64,000 bases of DNA, from positions 434,001 through 498,000 of the forward strand of contig NZ_JAUPED010000001.1 in the NCBI RefSeq assembly GCF_030552475.1, read 5' to 3'. The DNA comes from Mariniflexile sp. AS56 (lineage in GTDB: Bacteria; Bacteroidota; Bacteroidia; Flavobacteriales; Flavobacteriaceae). Under the pieces are notes generated by a model, which ran no database searches, had not been told where the DNA came from, and saw only the letters and a list, made by a program, of their open reading frames with translations. A program made the translations under genes and the position numbers. This document shows positions 44,420 through 52,917 of this stretch, piece after piece; positions within the stretch are counted from its first letter, which is position 1; the number at the start of each line of letters is the position of its first letter.

Positions 44420-45088
44420 TTACTTTTCAATACCACCGTCTAAATTATCTTGTAATTCTTTTAATTCATCCCATTTACCATCTGCAGCTAATTTAGCTTG
44501 CTTAGGCCACGTATCTGTAACGATGTGAGATAATCTTGAACTTGCTTCAGTAAGAATTGCACTTAATTCTTCTGGTTTTGCTTTTGCCACCTTAGCAAAA
44601 GTGTCTAAGCCTGCACTTACTAATGCTTCTGCAGCTTTAGGTCCAGCTCCTTCAATTTTTTTCAAATCATCCGCTTTAGTAGCAGATTTTTTTGGTGCAG
44701 CTTTCTTAACTTCTGCCTTCGGAGCTTCAGCCTTTGGTTCTGCTTTCTTTTCAACTTTAGAAGCTTTCTTAGCTCCTGAAGCAGCAATACTTTCAATTAC
44801 GATTTCAGTTAAAGATTGACGGTGGCCGTTTTTCTTACGGTAACCTTTACGTCTTTTCTTTTTGAAAACTATAACTTTATCACCTTTAAGGTGCTTTAAG
44901 ACTTTTGCTCCTACTTGAGCTCCGTCTATAGCTGGGGCGCCTACAGTTATATTGTCACCATCACTAATAAGAAGAACATTATCGAAAGCAACTTGCTCTC
45001 CTTCTTCTGTTTGTAAACGGTGTACATAAACCTTTTGGTCTTTAACAACTTTAAATTGTTGCCCTGCTATCTCTACAATTGCGTACAT
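44420..45088 (-). CDS. rplU: 50S ribosomal protein L21 with C-terminal helix-hairpin-helix extension
   Basis: The protein has 222 residues, about twice the length of E. coli L21 (103). The first ~100 are canonical L21 (MYAIVEIAGQQFKV, KKRRKGYRKKNGHRQ). A low-complexity Lys/Ala/Pro linker follows and then a domain beginning DDLKKIEGAGPKAAEALV near residue 145, which contains a helix-hairpin-helix motif. Similar extensions are seen in Flavobacteriia. The tail may bind RNA or DNA; its role is unknown. The gene leads the rplU-rpmA operon. Confidence 0.95.
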   Translation of the reverse strand: MYAIVEIAGQQFKVVKDQKVYVHRLQTEEGEQVAFDNVLLISDGDNITVGAPAIDGAQVGAKVLKHLKGDKVIVFKKKRRKGYRKKNGHRQSLTEIVIESIAASGAKKASKVEKKAEPKAEAPKAEVKKAAPKKSATKADDLKKIEGAGPKAAEALVSAGLDTFAKVAKAKPEELSAILTEASSRLSHIVTDTWPKQAKLAADGKWDELKELQDNLDGGIEK

Positions 45089-45151
45089 AGCGTAACGTTT
45101 TATTAATTAAATTTTATTCAAAAATGTACCAACCTCTACGGAAGGCGGGTG

Positions 45152-45181
45152 CAAATATACTGCTAATTAATTAATCTACAA
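45152..45181 (-). promoter_or_regulatory. Promoter of rplU-rpmA
   Basis: On the minus strand TTG at 45181-45179 is followed after 19 bases by TATATTTG at 45159-45152. This is an excellent match to the Bacteroidota -33/-7 consensus. It lies about 64 bases upstream of the rplU start. Confidence 0.78.
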
Positions 45182-45195
45182 ACGTTTTGTTTTTT

Positions 45196-45639
45196 TTAGG
45201 CAATATTTTTACTATTTTTAAAAAGCTGCATAACCGTAAGGGTAGAAACTACCGTAGTTGCAAGTCCCATAATGGCTACTACAAAGGTTACTAAACCCAC
45301 ATCGGCGCCTAAACCGCCATGCATTTCTTTAAGTAACTCTGGTAAAAAACCAGGACTAAACTCGGTGGCATAAAATAAGAAGAAGATTGTAAAAACTACT
45401 GTAGCTATAAAACCTGTAACAAGCCCAATTCTAAAGCCTTCACCATAAGAAAAGGCGCCTGGATTCTCCAACTTACTTAGCCTAATAACCTCATAAATTC
45501 CGAAGGCCGTTATTATGGCGTTAAAAAAACTAAATACGGGATTTGTATGTTTGTGAAACAATGCTAAAATTAAAAAATAAGCAATTAACACGGCACTTGT
45601 AACAAGTCCAAACCTAATGGGGAGCGCTATTTTTTTCAT
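45196..45639 (-). CDS. DUF4199 membrane protein
   Basis: This 147-residue protein has four predicted membrane helices and the FSYGEGFRIGLVTGF segment characteristic of DUF4199. The function is unknown. It stands alone between rplU and the divergent HMA lipoprotein. Confidence 0.82.
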   Translation of the reverse strand: MKKIALPIRFGLVTSAVLIAYFLILALFHKHTNPVFSFFNAIITAFGIYEVIRLSKLENPGAFSYGEGFRIGLVTGFIATVVFTIFFLFYATEFSPGFLPELLKEMHGGLGADVGLVTFVVAIMGLATTVVSTLTVMQLFKNSKNIA

Positions 45640-45859
45640 GGATTAAAATTTAATTTTATTTAAAAATGTAATGGTTAATTCAATCATTCAGCATTTTAAC
45701 AAATAAGCTTTTAGTCTAACTTATTTCACTTTAAAAAAATTTATGCTATTAAATTTCGTGAAAATTTTGGTAAAAAAATAATTTTAACGCGTTTTTAATA
45801 TAGATATATAATTAGAACACCTCTTTATTTATTAAATTTGTTTGAATTAAAACCAAAAT

Positions 45860-46240
45860 ATGATGATTTCAATAAAAAATATAATGTTGGTTGGGGTGAT
45901 AACCTTATTTGCAATGAGTTGTAAAAACGAAACCAAACCAGAAGTTAAAACTGTTGAAGTGGCCACCGAAGCCACAAACACCATAGACCCGAATGCAACT
46001 TATGCGAAAGCAGAGTTCACTATTGACGGGATGACCTGCGCTATGGGTTGCGCCAAAACCATTGAAAAGAAAATTGCTAAAATGGATGGAGTAAAATCTG
46101 CCATTGTAGATTTTGATAAAAAATTAGCTATGGTTGAATATAATGAAGCGAAAGTAACACCCGTTTCACTAGAAGAAACGGTGACTAAAGTATCAGACAC
46201 TTATAAGGTTAGTGATATGAAAACAGTTGCGACTCAATAA
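45860..46240 (+). CDS. Heavy-metal-associated (HMA) domain lipoprotein with CxxxC motif
   Basis: The 126-residue protein has a lipoprotein signal ending LFAMSC (Cys21), an Ala/Glu/Thr-rich linker and an HMA (CopZ-like) domain from about residue 50. The metal motif reads GMTCAMGC, so the two Cys (60 and 64) are separated by three residues instead of the usual two. It is predicted to be exposed in the periplasm and to bind copper or another soft metal. No metal exporter gene is adjacent. A TAAATTTG box lies at 45833-45840. Confidence 0.85.
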   Translation: MMISIKNIMLVGVITLFAMSCKNETKPEVKTVEVATEATNTIDPNATYAKAEFTIDGMTCAMGCAKTIEKKIAKMDGVKSAIVDFDKKLAMVEYNEAKVTPVSLEETVTKVSDTYKVSDMKTVATQ

Positions 46241-46257
46241 AAAAAGTGAATTCAAAT

Positions 46258-46298
46258 AAAAAAAGGGTGCTTAATTTTAAATTAAGCACCCTTTTTTT
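46258..46298. terminator. Bidirectional terminator between HMA lipoprotein and gldD
   Basis: AAAAAAAGGGTGCTTAAT and ATTAAGCACCCTTTTTTT form a long perfect stem with A/T tails on both sides, so it works for both convergent genes. The tail overlaps the gldD stop codon. Confidence 0.92.
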
Positions 46299-46878
46299 AT
46301 TTCCATTTTAACGATTCCATTATTTGAACCATATCTTTTTGCAGATAATTTGCTGCGGGTAAAATAGAATCGTAATTGGGTTTCGCGTAAAAATATAGGG
46401 AACCAACTAAAAAGTGCTGAACACTATCCGTTACATAAAACTGTGCTGGTGAAGCGACATTTCCTTTTACTTCAGAAAAAACACCATACACTTTTCGTTC
46501 TTTATTTTCATAAGGAAACACCGGAATTTCATCGGCCTTTACAGTATGCTCTAGAGTAAATTTTTGAGCATCTCTAAGGTATTCTGTCAAGGCATTCGAG
46601 TCGCCATCTATGGCTTTGTAAGTTAAAAAGATAGTTCCTTTTAACGTCGGGTATTCTAAATTAATACCGTAGGTTTCTTTGGCTGCTGCAATTTTTTTAA
46701 ATTTAATTTTAGTTGCCAAACTGTTCGTTTCAAAATAAAACGGCACATTTACATGAGCTGGCTTATAGGCTGCCGTTGGGTAATCTAAGCGTAAATAAGC
46801 TTTAGGCTTCGGTATATAATCTTGCCCACAAGAAAAACACAAGACCATTATAGCGACTAAGTAAAAATGATGCTTCAT
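46297..46878 (-). CDS. gldD: Gliding motility lipoprotein GldD
   Basis: The 193-residue lipoprotein (signal with Cys17, CFSCGQDYIPKPKAYLRLDY) has the sequence pattern of GldD. GldD is an envelope protein required for gliding and for the type IX secretion system in Flavobacterium. The start overlaps the gldE stop by one base (TAATG), so the two are coupled. It indicates a gliding or T9SS-bearing bacterium. Confidence 0.92.
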   Translation of the reverse strand: MKHHFYLVAIMVLCFSCGQDYIPKPKAYLRLDYPTAAYKPAHVNVPFYFETNSLATKIKFKKIAAAKETYGINLEYPTLKGTIFLTYKAIDGDSNALTEYLRDAQKFTLEHTVKADEIPVFPYENKERKVYGVFSEVKGNVASPAQFYVTDSVQHFLVGSLYFYAKPNYDSILPAANYLQKDMVQIMESLKWK

Positions 46879-48182
46879 TAAGTTATTGTAAATTTCACGA
46901 GCTTGATACGCTTTTTATCTAAAGCTTCTATTTTAAAAACGTAATTTTTAAAATTTATTTTACTGTTTTGTTTTGGAAAACTGCCTGATATCTCTAAAAC
47001 AAACCCCGCGATAGTTTCAGCCTCTCCTTTATTTTCTTCAAACACAGCTTCATCATCAACTTTAATAATTTTATAAAAATCTTTTAGAGCTGTTTTTCCT
47101 TCAAACACAAAATTGTTATCATCTAATTTAGAATAGGTTAAATCTTCATCATCAAACTCATCACTAATATCACCTACAATTTCTTCAATAATATCTTCTA
47201 ATGAAATAAGTCCGGACGTACCACCATACTCATCTACCACCACAGCTAAATGCACTTTCTTCTCCTGAAACTCTGCCATTAAATCGTCCAGTTTTTTATT
47301 TTCGGGCACAAAAAACGGTTCTCTTATTAAGGTAGACCAATCAAATTGCTTCCTATCTATATAAGGTAATAAATCTTTAACGTAAAGAATTCCTTTGATA
47401 GTATCGATACTATCTTTATAAACAGGAATTCGCGAATACCCGTTTTTTATAATATCTGGTAAAATCTCAAGGTATTTTTGTTCAATATTTAAGGCAAATA
47501 TATCGATACGCGGGCGCATGACCTGTTTAGTGTCTGTATTACCAAAAGAGACGATACCTTGCAGTATTTTATGCTCTTCTTTGGTAGTATCTTCTTCACT
47601 GGTAAGCTCTAAAGCCTGCGACAATTGGTCTACGCTTAAATTCGATTTTTGTTTCCCTAATTTATTATGAATCGCAATAGTTAAACTACGCATTGGCAAA
47701 CTTAATGGCGACAATAACACATCTAAAACCTTTAGAGGATACGCCATAAAAGTGGCAAACTTTAAATTGTTACGGCTTGCATAAATTTTAGGTAAAATTT
47801 CGCCAAACAATAAAATTAAGAAGGTTACAACTACCACTTCAACCACAAATTGAACAACAGGAGAAGCTATACTAGAAAACAAAAAACTCGCCAAATAGGC
47901 AAACAAAATAACGATACCTATATTTATAAAGTTATTTGCTACTAATATGGTTGCCAATAATTTTTTGGGGCGCTCTAATAGCTTTGCTATTATTTGAATG
48001 CGTTTTGATTTTACTTCGAGTCCTTTATCTACATCTGTTCGTGTAAGTGAAAAAAGCGCCACTTCTGCTCCAGAAATAAGTGCAGAGCAAAGCAGAAGCA
48101 AAAACAATAATACGATACCTAAAACAATTGAAAAATCAACTGCGATTATTAAACTTTTTAAACTTGTGGGGTCAGGATCCAA
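46878..48182 (-). CDS. gldE: Gliding motility-associated protein GldE (CorC/HlyC family)
   Basis: This 434-residue protein has an N-terminal DUF21/CNNM domain with about four membrane helices. A CBS pair follows (TDTKQVMRPRIDIFAL, DTIKGILYVKDLLPYI, LAVVVDEYGGTSGLISLEDI), then a CorC_HlyC domain. GldE lies with gldD in flavobacteria and supports gliding. The operon order here is mutY, ssb, gldE, gldD. Confidence 0.92.
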   Translation of the reverse strand: MDPDPTSLKSLIIAVDFSIVLGIVLLFLLLLCSALISGAEVALFSLTRTDVDKGLEVKSKRIQIIAKLLERPKKLLATILVANNFINIGIVILFAYLASFLFSSIASPVVQFVVEVVVVTFLILLFGEILPKIYASRNNLKFATFMAYPLKVLDVLLSPLSLPMRSLTIAIHNKLGKQKSNLSVDQLSQALELTSEEDTTKEEHKILQGIVSFGNTDTKQVMRPRIDIFALNIEQKYLEILPDIIKNGYSRIPVYKDSIDTIKGILYVKDLLPYIDRKQFDWSTLIREPFFVPENKKLDDLMAEFQEKKVHLAVVVDEYGGTSGLISLEDIIEEIVGDISDEFDDEDLTYSKLDDNNFVFEGKTALKDFYKIIKVDDEAVFEENKGEAETIAGFVLEISGSFPKQNSKINFKNYVFKIEALDKKRIKLVKFTIT

Positions 48183-48234
48183 GTAATATGGTTTTAGTTA
48201 TACAAAGCATCTCGTAATAACGAGACAATTATTA

Positions 48235-48687
48235 TTAAAATGGTAAATCGTCTTCCTCTTCTTTAATAGGTTGAGGAGCAGTTTGTGGTTTTGCAACAGG
48301 TTTTTGTGCAGCAGGAGCTGCCGCGTTTGATGCGTTACCCTCACTTTCTTTTTTAGTAGATAGAAACGTAAAATCTGTACATTGAATTTCTGTTGAATAA
48401 CGCTCGTTTCCGCTTTCATCTTGCCATTTTCTGGTTTTCAATCGGCCTTCAACATATACTTTATCACCTTTACTCAAATACTTTTCACAAATTTCAGCAC
48501 CTTTATTTCTAACAACAATGTTATGCCATTCCGTGTTAGTAACACGTTCGTTAGTTTGTTTGCTAGTATATGTTTCGTTTGTTGCCAAAGGAAACCTGCC
48601 TACGCAACCACCACCTTCAAAATAATGCATTTTAACTTCATCTCCCAAATGCCCAATTAGCATCACTTTATTTAATGTTCCAGACAT
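48235..48687 (-). CDS. ssb: Single-stranded DNA-binding protein
   Basis: The protein has 150 residues: an OB-fold of about 110 residues (MSGTLNKVMLIGHLGDEV, WHNIVVRNKGAEICEKYL, GDKVYVEGRL), an Ala/Pro/Gln linker and the acidic tail EEEDDLPF that recruits partner proteins. It lies between mutY and gldE. The upstream -7-like box TAATTTTG is at 48711-48718 on the minus strand. Confidence 0.95.
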   Translation of the reverse strand: MSGTLNKVMLIGHLGDEVKMHYFEGGGCVGRFPLATNETYTSKQTNERVTNTEWHNIVVRNKGAEICEKYLSKGDKVYVEGRLKTRKWQDESGNERYSTEIQCTDFTFLSTKKESEGNASNAAAPAAQKPVAKPQTAPQPIKEEEDDLPF

Positions 48688-48794
48688 AATTATTCTTTTT
48701 AATAGGACAGCAAAATTACTGAATTGCTTTGCATTTTAGAGACTTGCTTTCCGTTTTTTTAAAATTAATAAAAAAAATGATTGCGACCATTAAA

Positions 48795-49838
48795 CTAGTT
48801 AAAATTAAAATTTTCAATAAAATTACCAATTAAAATAGGCACCGCATAGCTATGTATACTATTAATAGGAATACCTCCCAGCAAAGAATCTTTCACTTTC
48901 ACAATCCAGAACCTTGTATATAAATGCTGATGCGATAATTTATGAATGATAACATCTTCATTATATAAGGATAATTCAAAAGAAGCTGCTGTTAATAAGG
49001 TATGTTTTTTAACCACTAATTTAAAATCATCGAACCCTAAACTTGTTTTTGTTTCAACCAAAGGAAACTGATAGAGGTTTTGCCAAATGCCTTTCCCCTC
49101 ACGTTTCTCTAAAACAGTATGGCCTTCATTATTTATAAAGACCAAAAAATTAAAATACTTCTTTTTCGCTTTCGCGGATTTTATTTTAACAGGAAGGTCG
49201 CCTATTCTATTTTCACTTAATGCCACACAACCATTATTAAAAGGACAGACAGTACAATCTGGACTTTGTGGCTTGCATTGCGTAGCACCAAACTCCATGA
49301 TGGCTTGGTTAAAATCGGCCGGATTCTTTTTATCAATCAGTTCTTGTGCCAGATGTTTAAATTCCTTGGCCCCTTTTGATGAGTTAATAGCAGTATCTAT
49401 ACCAAAGTAACGCGATAGCACGCGGTACACATTCCCGTCTACCACAGCTTCCACTTTATTAAAACAAATTGAAGCGATGGCACTTGCTGTATAATCGCCA
49501 ATACCTTTCAGTTTTAATAAGTCTTTGTAATTATTAGGAAACTCGCCCCCCAACTCACCAGCAATATATTTTGCGGTGGCATGCAAATTTCTAGCTCTTG
49601 AATAATACCCCAAGCCTTGCCATAATTTTAAAACCTGACTTTCTTCAGCCTCTGCTAAATGGAAAACTGACGGAAATTCATCAACAAATTTGTTGTAATA
49701 TGGTAAGCCTTGAGCGACTTGAGTTTGCTGTAATATAATTTCTGACAGCCAAATGTAATAAGGGTCTTTTGTCTGCCTCCAAGGAAGCTCCCGTTTATTA
49801 ATTGAGTACCAGTTATTTAGGGTTTTTGAAAATATCAT
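48795..49838 (-). CDS. mutY: A/G-specific adenine glycosylase
   Basis: The 347-residue protein has catalytic Glu33 (SEIILQQTQV), the helix-hairpin-helix LKGIGDYTASAIASICF, Asp134 (VVDGNVYRVLSR), and the 4Fe-4S cluster Cys 188, 195, 198 and 204. It removes adenine paired with 8-oxoguanine. It is the first gene of the mutY-ssb-gldE-gldD run and is divergent from HU. Confidence 0.97.
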   Translation of the reverse strand: MIFSKTLNNWYSINKRELPWRQTKDPYYIWLSEIILQQTQVAQGLPYYNKFVDEFPSVFHLAEAEESQVLKLWQGLGYYSRARNLHATAKYIAGELGGEFPNNYKDLLKLKGIGDYTASAIASICFNKVEAVVDGNVYRVLSRYFGIDTAINSSKGAKEFKHLAQELIDKKNPADFNQAIMEFGATQCKPQSPDCTVCPFNNGCVALSENRIGDLPVKIKSAKAKKKYFNFLVFINNEGHTVLEKREGKGIWQNLYQFPLVETKTSLGFDDFKLVVKKHTLLTAASFELSLYNEDVIIHKLSHQHLYTRFWIVKVKDSLLGGIPINSIHSYAVPILIGNFIENFNFN

Positions 49839-49901
49839 TAATTAAATAAATGCTTCCAACAAAAATAAACGTTTATAATCTTAAATTTTAATGAATTAGG
49901 T

Positions 49902-49933
49902 TTGAAATATTGAATTTTAAATCCCTATATTTG
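49902..49933 (+). promoter_or_regulatory. Promoter of the HU gene
   Basis: TTG at 49902-49904 is followed after 21 bases by TATATTTG at 49926-49933, an excellent Bacteroidota promoter, about 44 bases before the HU start. Confidence 0.72.
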
Positions 49934-49976
49934 CATCCCTTTTAAAATTTATAGTAACTTAAAAAAATATATTAAA

Positions 49977-50267
49977 ATGACTAAGGCTGATATAGTAGCA
50001 AAAATTTCTGATAAATTGGGAATTGAAAAAGGTGATGTTCAAGCGACTGTTGAAACATTTATGGAAGAGGTAAAATCTTCTTTAGAGAGCGGTGATAATG
50101 TTTACTTAAGAGGTTTTGGTAGCTTTATTATTAAAACAAGAGCTGAAAAAACTGGTAGAAACATTTCAAAAAACACTACCATTAAAATACCATCACATAA
50201 TATCCCTGCATTTAAGCCTGCAAAAGTTTTTGTAGAAGGCGTTAAAACAAATGTAGACGTTAAATAA
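49977..50267 (+). CDS. HU-family DNA-binding protein
   Basis: This 96-residue nucleoid protein has the HU pattern: MTKADIVAKISDKLGIEKGD, then GDNVYLRGFGSFIIKTRAEKT and the arm IPSHNIPAFKPAKVF. It bends and compacts DNA as a dimer. A small basic protein gene follows 65 bases later and may share its transcript. A 7-bp hairpin, CTGAAAC..GTTTCAG, lies at 50279-50294 between them. Confidence 0.96.
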   Translation: MTKADIVAKISDKLGIEKGDVQATVETFMEEVKSSLESGDNVYLRGFGSFIIKTRAEKTGRNISKNTTIKIPSHNIPAFKPAKVFVEGVKTNVDVK

Positions 50268-50332
50268 AATTGCATTGGCTGAAACTTGTTTCAGTTCTAA
50301 AATAAATTATTAATCAAAAAAACACACTATTT

Positions 50333-50425
50333 ATGCCAAGTGGTAAAAAACGTAAGAGACATAAGGTAGCAACGCACAAAAGAAAAAAACGTGCACGTGC
50401 TAACCGTCACAAAAAGAAAAAGTAA
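50333..50425 (+). CDS. Conserved 30-residue basic protein
   Basis: The reading frame encodes MPSGKKRKRHKVATHKRKKR followed by ARANRHKKKK, then TAA. It is over half Lys/Arg. I recall the same short protein being conserved downstream of HU in Bacteroidota, where it is often left unannotated because of its size. It is probably an RNA- or ribosome-associated protein, but nothing in the sequence proves that. A terminator hairpin follows within 6 bases, supporting a real transcription unit. Confidence 0.8.
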   Translation: MPSGKKRKRHKVATHKRKKRARANRHKKKK

Positions 50426-50430
50426 GCCTT

Positions 50431-50457
50431 AAAAAGTAGTTGATAAACTACTTTTTT
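50431..50457 (+). terminator. Intrinsic terminator after the 30-residue protein gene
   Basis: AAAAAGTAGTT pairs with AACTACTTTTTT around a short loop and ends in T. It ends the HU and small-protein transcript. Confidence 0.88.
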
Positions 50458-50677
50458 CGGTTTTAAACAACAACGTTCATTGAAATGAGTTCATTAAATT
50501 TTTAGACGCTTTTTCGGCGTTTTATGAACTCCACGGATATTAAAAATCCTGTGAAAAATAATGTATAATCCATCTGTACAGTTCAGTAAACAGTGAACAG
50601 TTACAGTTTACGGTAGCAATTACTGTAGGCCATTAACTGGAACTGTGTACTAGAACGTATGGATAAAAATTAACATA

Positions 50678-52225
50678 ATGGATAAAGAATTGATTATTCG
50701 ATCTAGTTCCGAGCACGTTGATTTTGCCTTATTAAAAGATGGAAAACTTATTGAATTACAGAAAGACGAAGACGGTAATAACTTTTCGGTTGGCGATGTG
50801 TTTATAGCCAAAATAAGAAAAGCTGTTCCTGGGTTAAATGCTGCATTTGTAAATGTAGGTTATGAGAAAGATGCATTTTTGCATTATCATGATTTAGGCC
50901 CAAAACTACCTTCCCTTTTAAAATTCACAAAAAGTGTAAGCACAGGTAAACTAAAAGATTTTTCTTTAAAAAATTTTCCATTTGAAAAAGATATTGATAA
51001 AGACGGCAAAGTTGCCGACGCTTTAAAATCAAATCAATCGCTATTGGTACAAATAGTAAAAGAGCCCATATCAACCAAAGGCCCTAGAATAAGCTCAGAG
51101 CTTTCTATTGCTGGTAGGTATATTGTTTTGGTGCCTTTTTCTAACCGTATTTCTATTTCTCAAAAAATAGAAGACAAAGATGAAAAAGACCGCTTAAAAC
51201 GATTGGTAAAAAGCATTACGCCACCAGGGTTTGGCATTATTGTACGCACTGTAGCACAAGGCAAAAAAGTTGCAGAACTAGATAAAGATTTACAAAATTT
51301 GTTAGGTCGTTGGACCGCAATGTGTAAAAAACTGCACAAAGCACATCATCCAAGTAAAGTATTAGGTGAAATGAATAAGGCCTCGTCCATTTTACGAGAC
51401 ATATTCAATGATACCTTTACAAGTATTCATGTAGATGATGAAGAGCTTTACATTCAAATTAAAGATTACGTGCAAGAAATTGCACCAAACAAAGAATCAA
51501 TCGTTAAATTGTATCAGTCTACCGTTCCTATTTTTGAAAAATTCGGAATTGAAAGACAAATTAAAACCTCCTTTGGTAAAACCGTTTCTATGGCAAAAGG
51601 TGCGTATCTTATTATAGAACACACCGAAGCTTTACACGTTATAGACGTAAACAGTGGAAACCGCTCTAATAAAGCAAACAACCAAGAGGATACAGCATTA
51701 GAAGTTAATTTAATAGCAGCTACAGAAATGGCGCGCCAATTACGTTTACGTGATATGGGTGGTATTATTGTAGTCGATTTTATTGATATGACTAGTGCAG
51801 AAAACAGGCAAAAGCTATTCAATCACCTTCGCGATGAAATGAAGGACGACAGAGCTAAACACAAGATATTGCCTCCAAGTAAATTTGGTTTGATACAAAT
51901 TACAAGACAACGCGTTCGCCCAGAAATGAACATTAAAACTAAGGAGGAAAACCCCGACGAAGTAAACAATGGCTCTGAGGTAGAAGCACCAATAGGTATC
52001 GTGTCTAAAATTAAACACGACCTAGAACAACTATTAAAAAAAGACTATACAAAGTTGACCTTAAACACACATCCTTTTATAGCAGCCTTCTTAACAAAAG
52101 GTTTTCCATCAACACGTTCAAAATGGTTTTTTGAACACAAAAAATGGGTTAAAATTTTACCAAGAGATGCTTACACGTATTTGGAATACCACTTTTTCGA
52201 TAAAGATGGTAAACAAATTAAATAA
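50678..52225 (+). CDS. rng: Ribonuclease G/E family endoribonuclease
   Basis: The 515-residue protein begins with the RNase G N terminus (MDKELIIRSSSEHVDFALL) and an S1-like region (GDVFIAKIRKAVPGLNAAFVN). The catalytic core has LHVIDVNSGN and GGIIVVDFIDM with the magnesium-binding Asp residues. The ITRQRVRPEMN segment follows. It processes rRNA precursors and mRNAs. The length fits RNase G, not the longer RNase E with its scaffold tail. The 252 bases upstream hold no gene; they have a run of short CAGTT/ACAGT-like tracts. Confidence 0.94.
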   Translation: MDKELIIRSSSEHVDFALLKDGKLIELQKDEDGNNFSVGDVFIAKIRKAVPGLNAAFVNVGYEKDAFLHYHDLGPKLPSLLKFTKSVSTGKLKDFSLKNFPFEKDIDKDGKVADALKSNQSLLVQIVKEPISTKGPRISSELSIAGRYIVLVPFSNRISISQKIEDKDEKDRLKRLVKSITPPGFGIIVRTVAQGKKVAELDKDLQNLLGRWTAMCKKLHKAHHPSKVLGEMNKASSILRDIFNDTFTSIHVDDEELYIQIKDYVQEIAPNKESIVKLYQSTVPIFEKFGIERQIKTSFGKTVSMAKGAYLIIEHTEALHVIDVNSGNRSNKANNQEDTALEVNLIAATEMARQLRLRDMGGIIVVDFIDMTSAENRQKLFNHLRDEMKDDRAKHKILPPSKFGLIQITRQRVRPEMNIKTKEENPDEVNNGSEVEAPIGIVSKIKHDLEQLLKKDYTKLTLNTHPFIAAFLTKGFPSTRSKWFFEHKKWVKILPRDAYTYLEYHFFDKDGKQIK

Positions 52226-52228
52226 TTT

Positions 52229-52264
52229 AAAAAAGCCTTACTATTTATTTAGTGAGGCTTTTTT
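52229..52264 (+). terminator. Intrinsic terminator after rng
   Basis: AAAAAAGCCTTACT pairs with AGTGAGGCTTTTTT across a short AT-rich loop. Confidence 0.88.
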
Positions 52265-52360
52265 GTTTTATATCAACTGGAAGTTTTAATTCTACTACTT
52301 AAACAAAAAAAGCCTTTACATCCAAAATAAACTGGACATAAAAGCTTTCACATTTATTAA

Positions 52361-52394
52361 AACTACCACTGCTATAGAGGGATTAGCGGTAGTT
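52361..52394 (-). terminator. Hairpin after the PID-CTERM-like gene
   Basis: AACTACC..GGTAGTT arms flank an imperfect stem on the minus strand just after the stop codon, followed by TTTTAATAA. It is a modest terminator candidate. Confidence 0.5.
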
Positions 52395-52407
52395 ACATAT
52401 TTTATTT

Positions 52408-52812
52408 CTAACTAATTTTAATTTCCTTATTCCTAGAATCTCGCAATTTTTTTACACCAAGTGCAGCTGCGCCTGCTAGTAAAATACTCAAACCACCATC
52501 AAGCGGAATTGAATCTGCACCTCCTGAACTTGGTTTTCCTTGCGGTGCTGTTGGAGCAGTTGTGCCCGGAGTAATTTTCTCTCCAAGATTCTTCTTATTA
52601 TTAAATAACCCAACAATCCATTCCCAAACAGTTACCGATTTTAAAACAACCATTGCCGGAGCTACTTTCATCGTAGTAGAACTCATATTAGTCGCAACTG
52701 TATTTAAGTTTGTATTCAGGCTTGCTGCATTCGCATTCATTGAAAACACTAAGCACAGTGTTAAGGCAATGAGATTTATAGATTTTAAAAATGTAATGTT
52801 TTTAGTTTTCAT
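52408..52812 (-). CDS. Small secreted protein with PID-CTERM-like sorting tail
   Basis: This 134-residue protein has a signal peptide (cleavage near SMNANAA), a Thr/Pro-rich central region and a tripartite C-terminal signal. The signal consists of PLDGG (103-107), a short hydrophobic helix (LSILLAGAAALGV) and the basic KKLRDSRNK. This follows the PID-CTERM type of exosortase-linked sorting tail known in Bacteroidota, with Leu in place of Ile. No sortase or exosortase gene is in the window. The function of the protein body is unknown. Confidence 0.72.
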   Translation of the reverse strand: MKTKNITFLKSINLIALTLCLVFSMNANAASLNTNLNTVATNMSSTTMKVAPAMVVLKSVTVWEWIVGLFNNKKNLGEKITPGTTAPTAPQGKPSSGGADSIPLDGGLSILLAGAAALGVKKLRDSRNKEIKIS

Positions 52813-52917
52813 AAGCGCTATTATTTAAATTATTACTAATTCAAAGGTCTTATAATTACCTAAACACTATTTGCTCTATTAAATAAATTATTGATGCAAA
52901 CACATTACATTTATAAT

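Noticed and set aside
48198-48419. Open frame of 73 codons on the minus strand overlapping ssb
   Set aside because: It lies in another frame inside the ssb gene, has no recognisable protein pattern and no own start signal.
50570-50645. CAGTT/ACAGT-like tracts upstream of rng
   Set aside because: They look like a degenerate repeat but have no regular unit length; I could not show a true repeat array or CRISPR structure.
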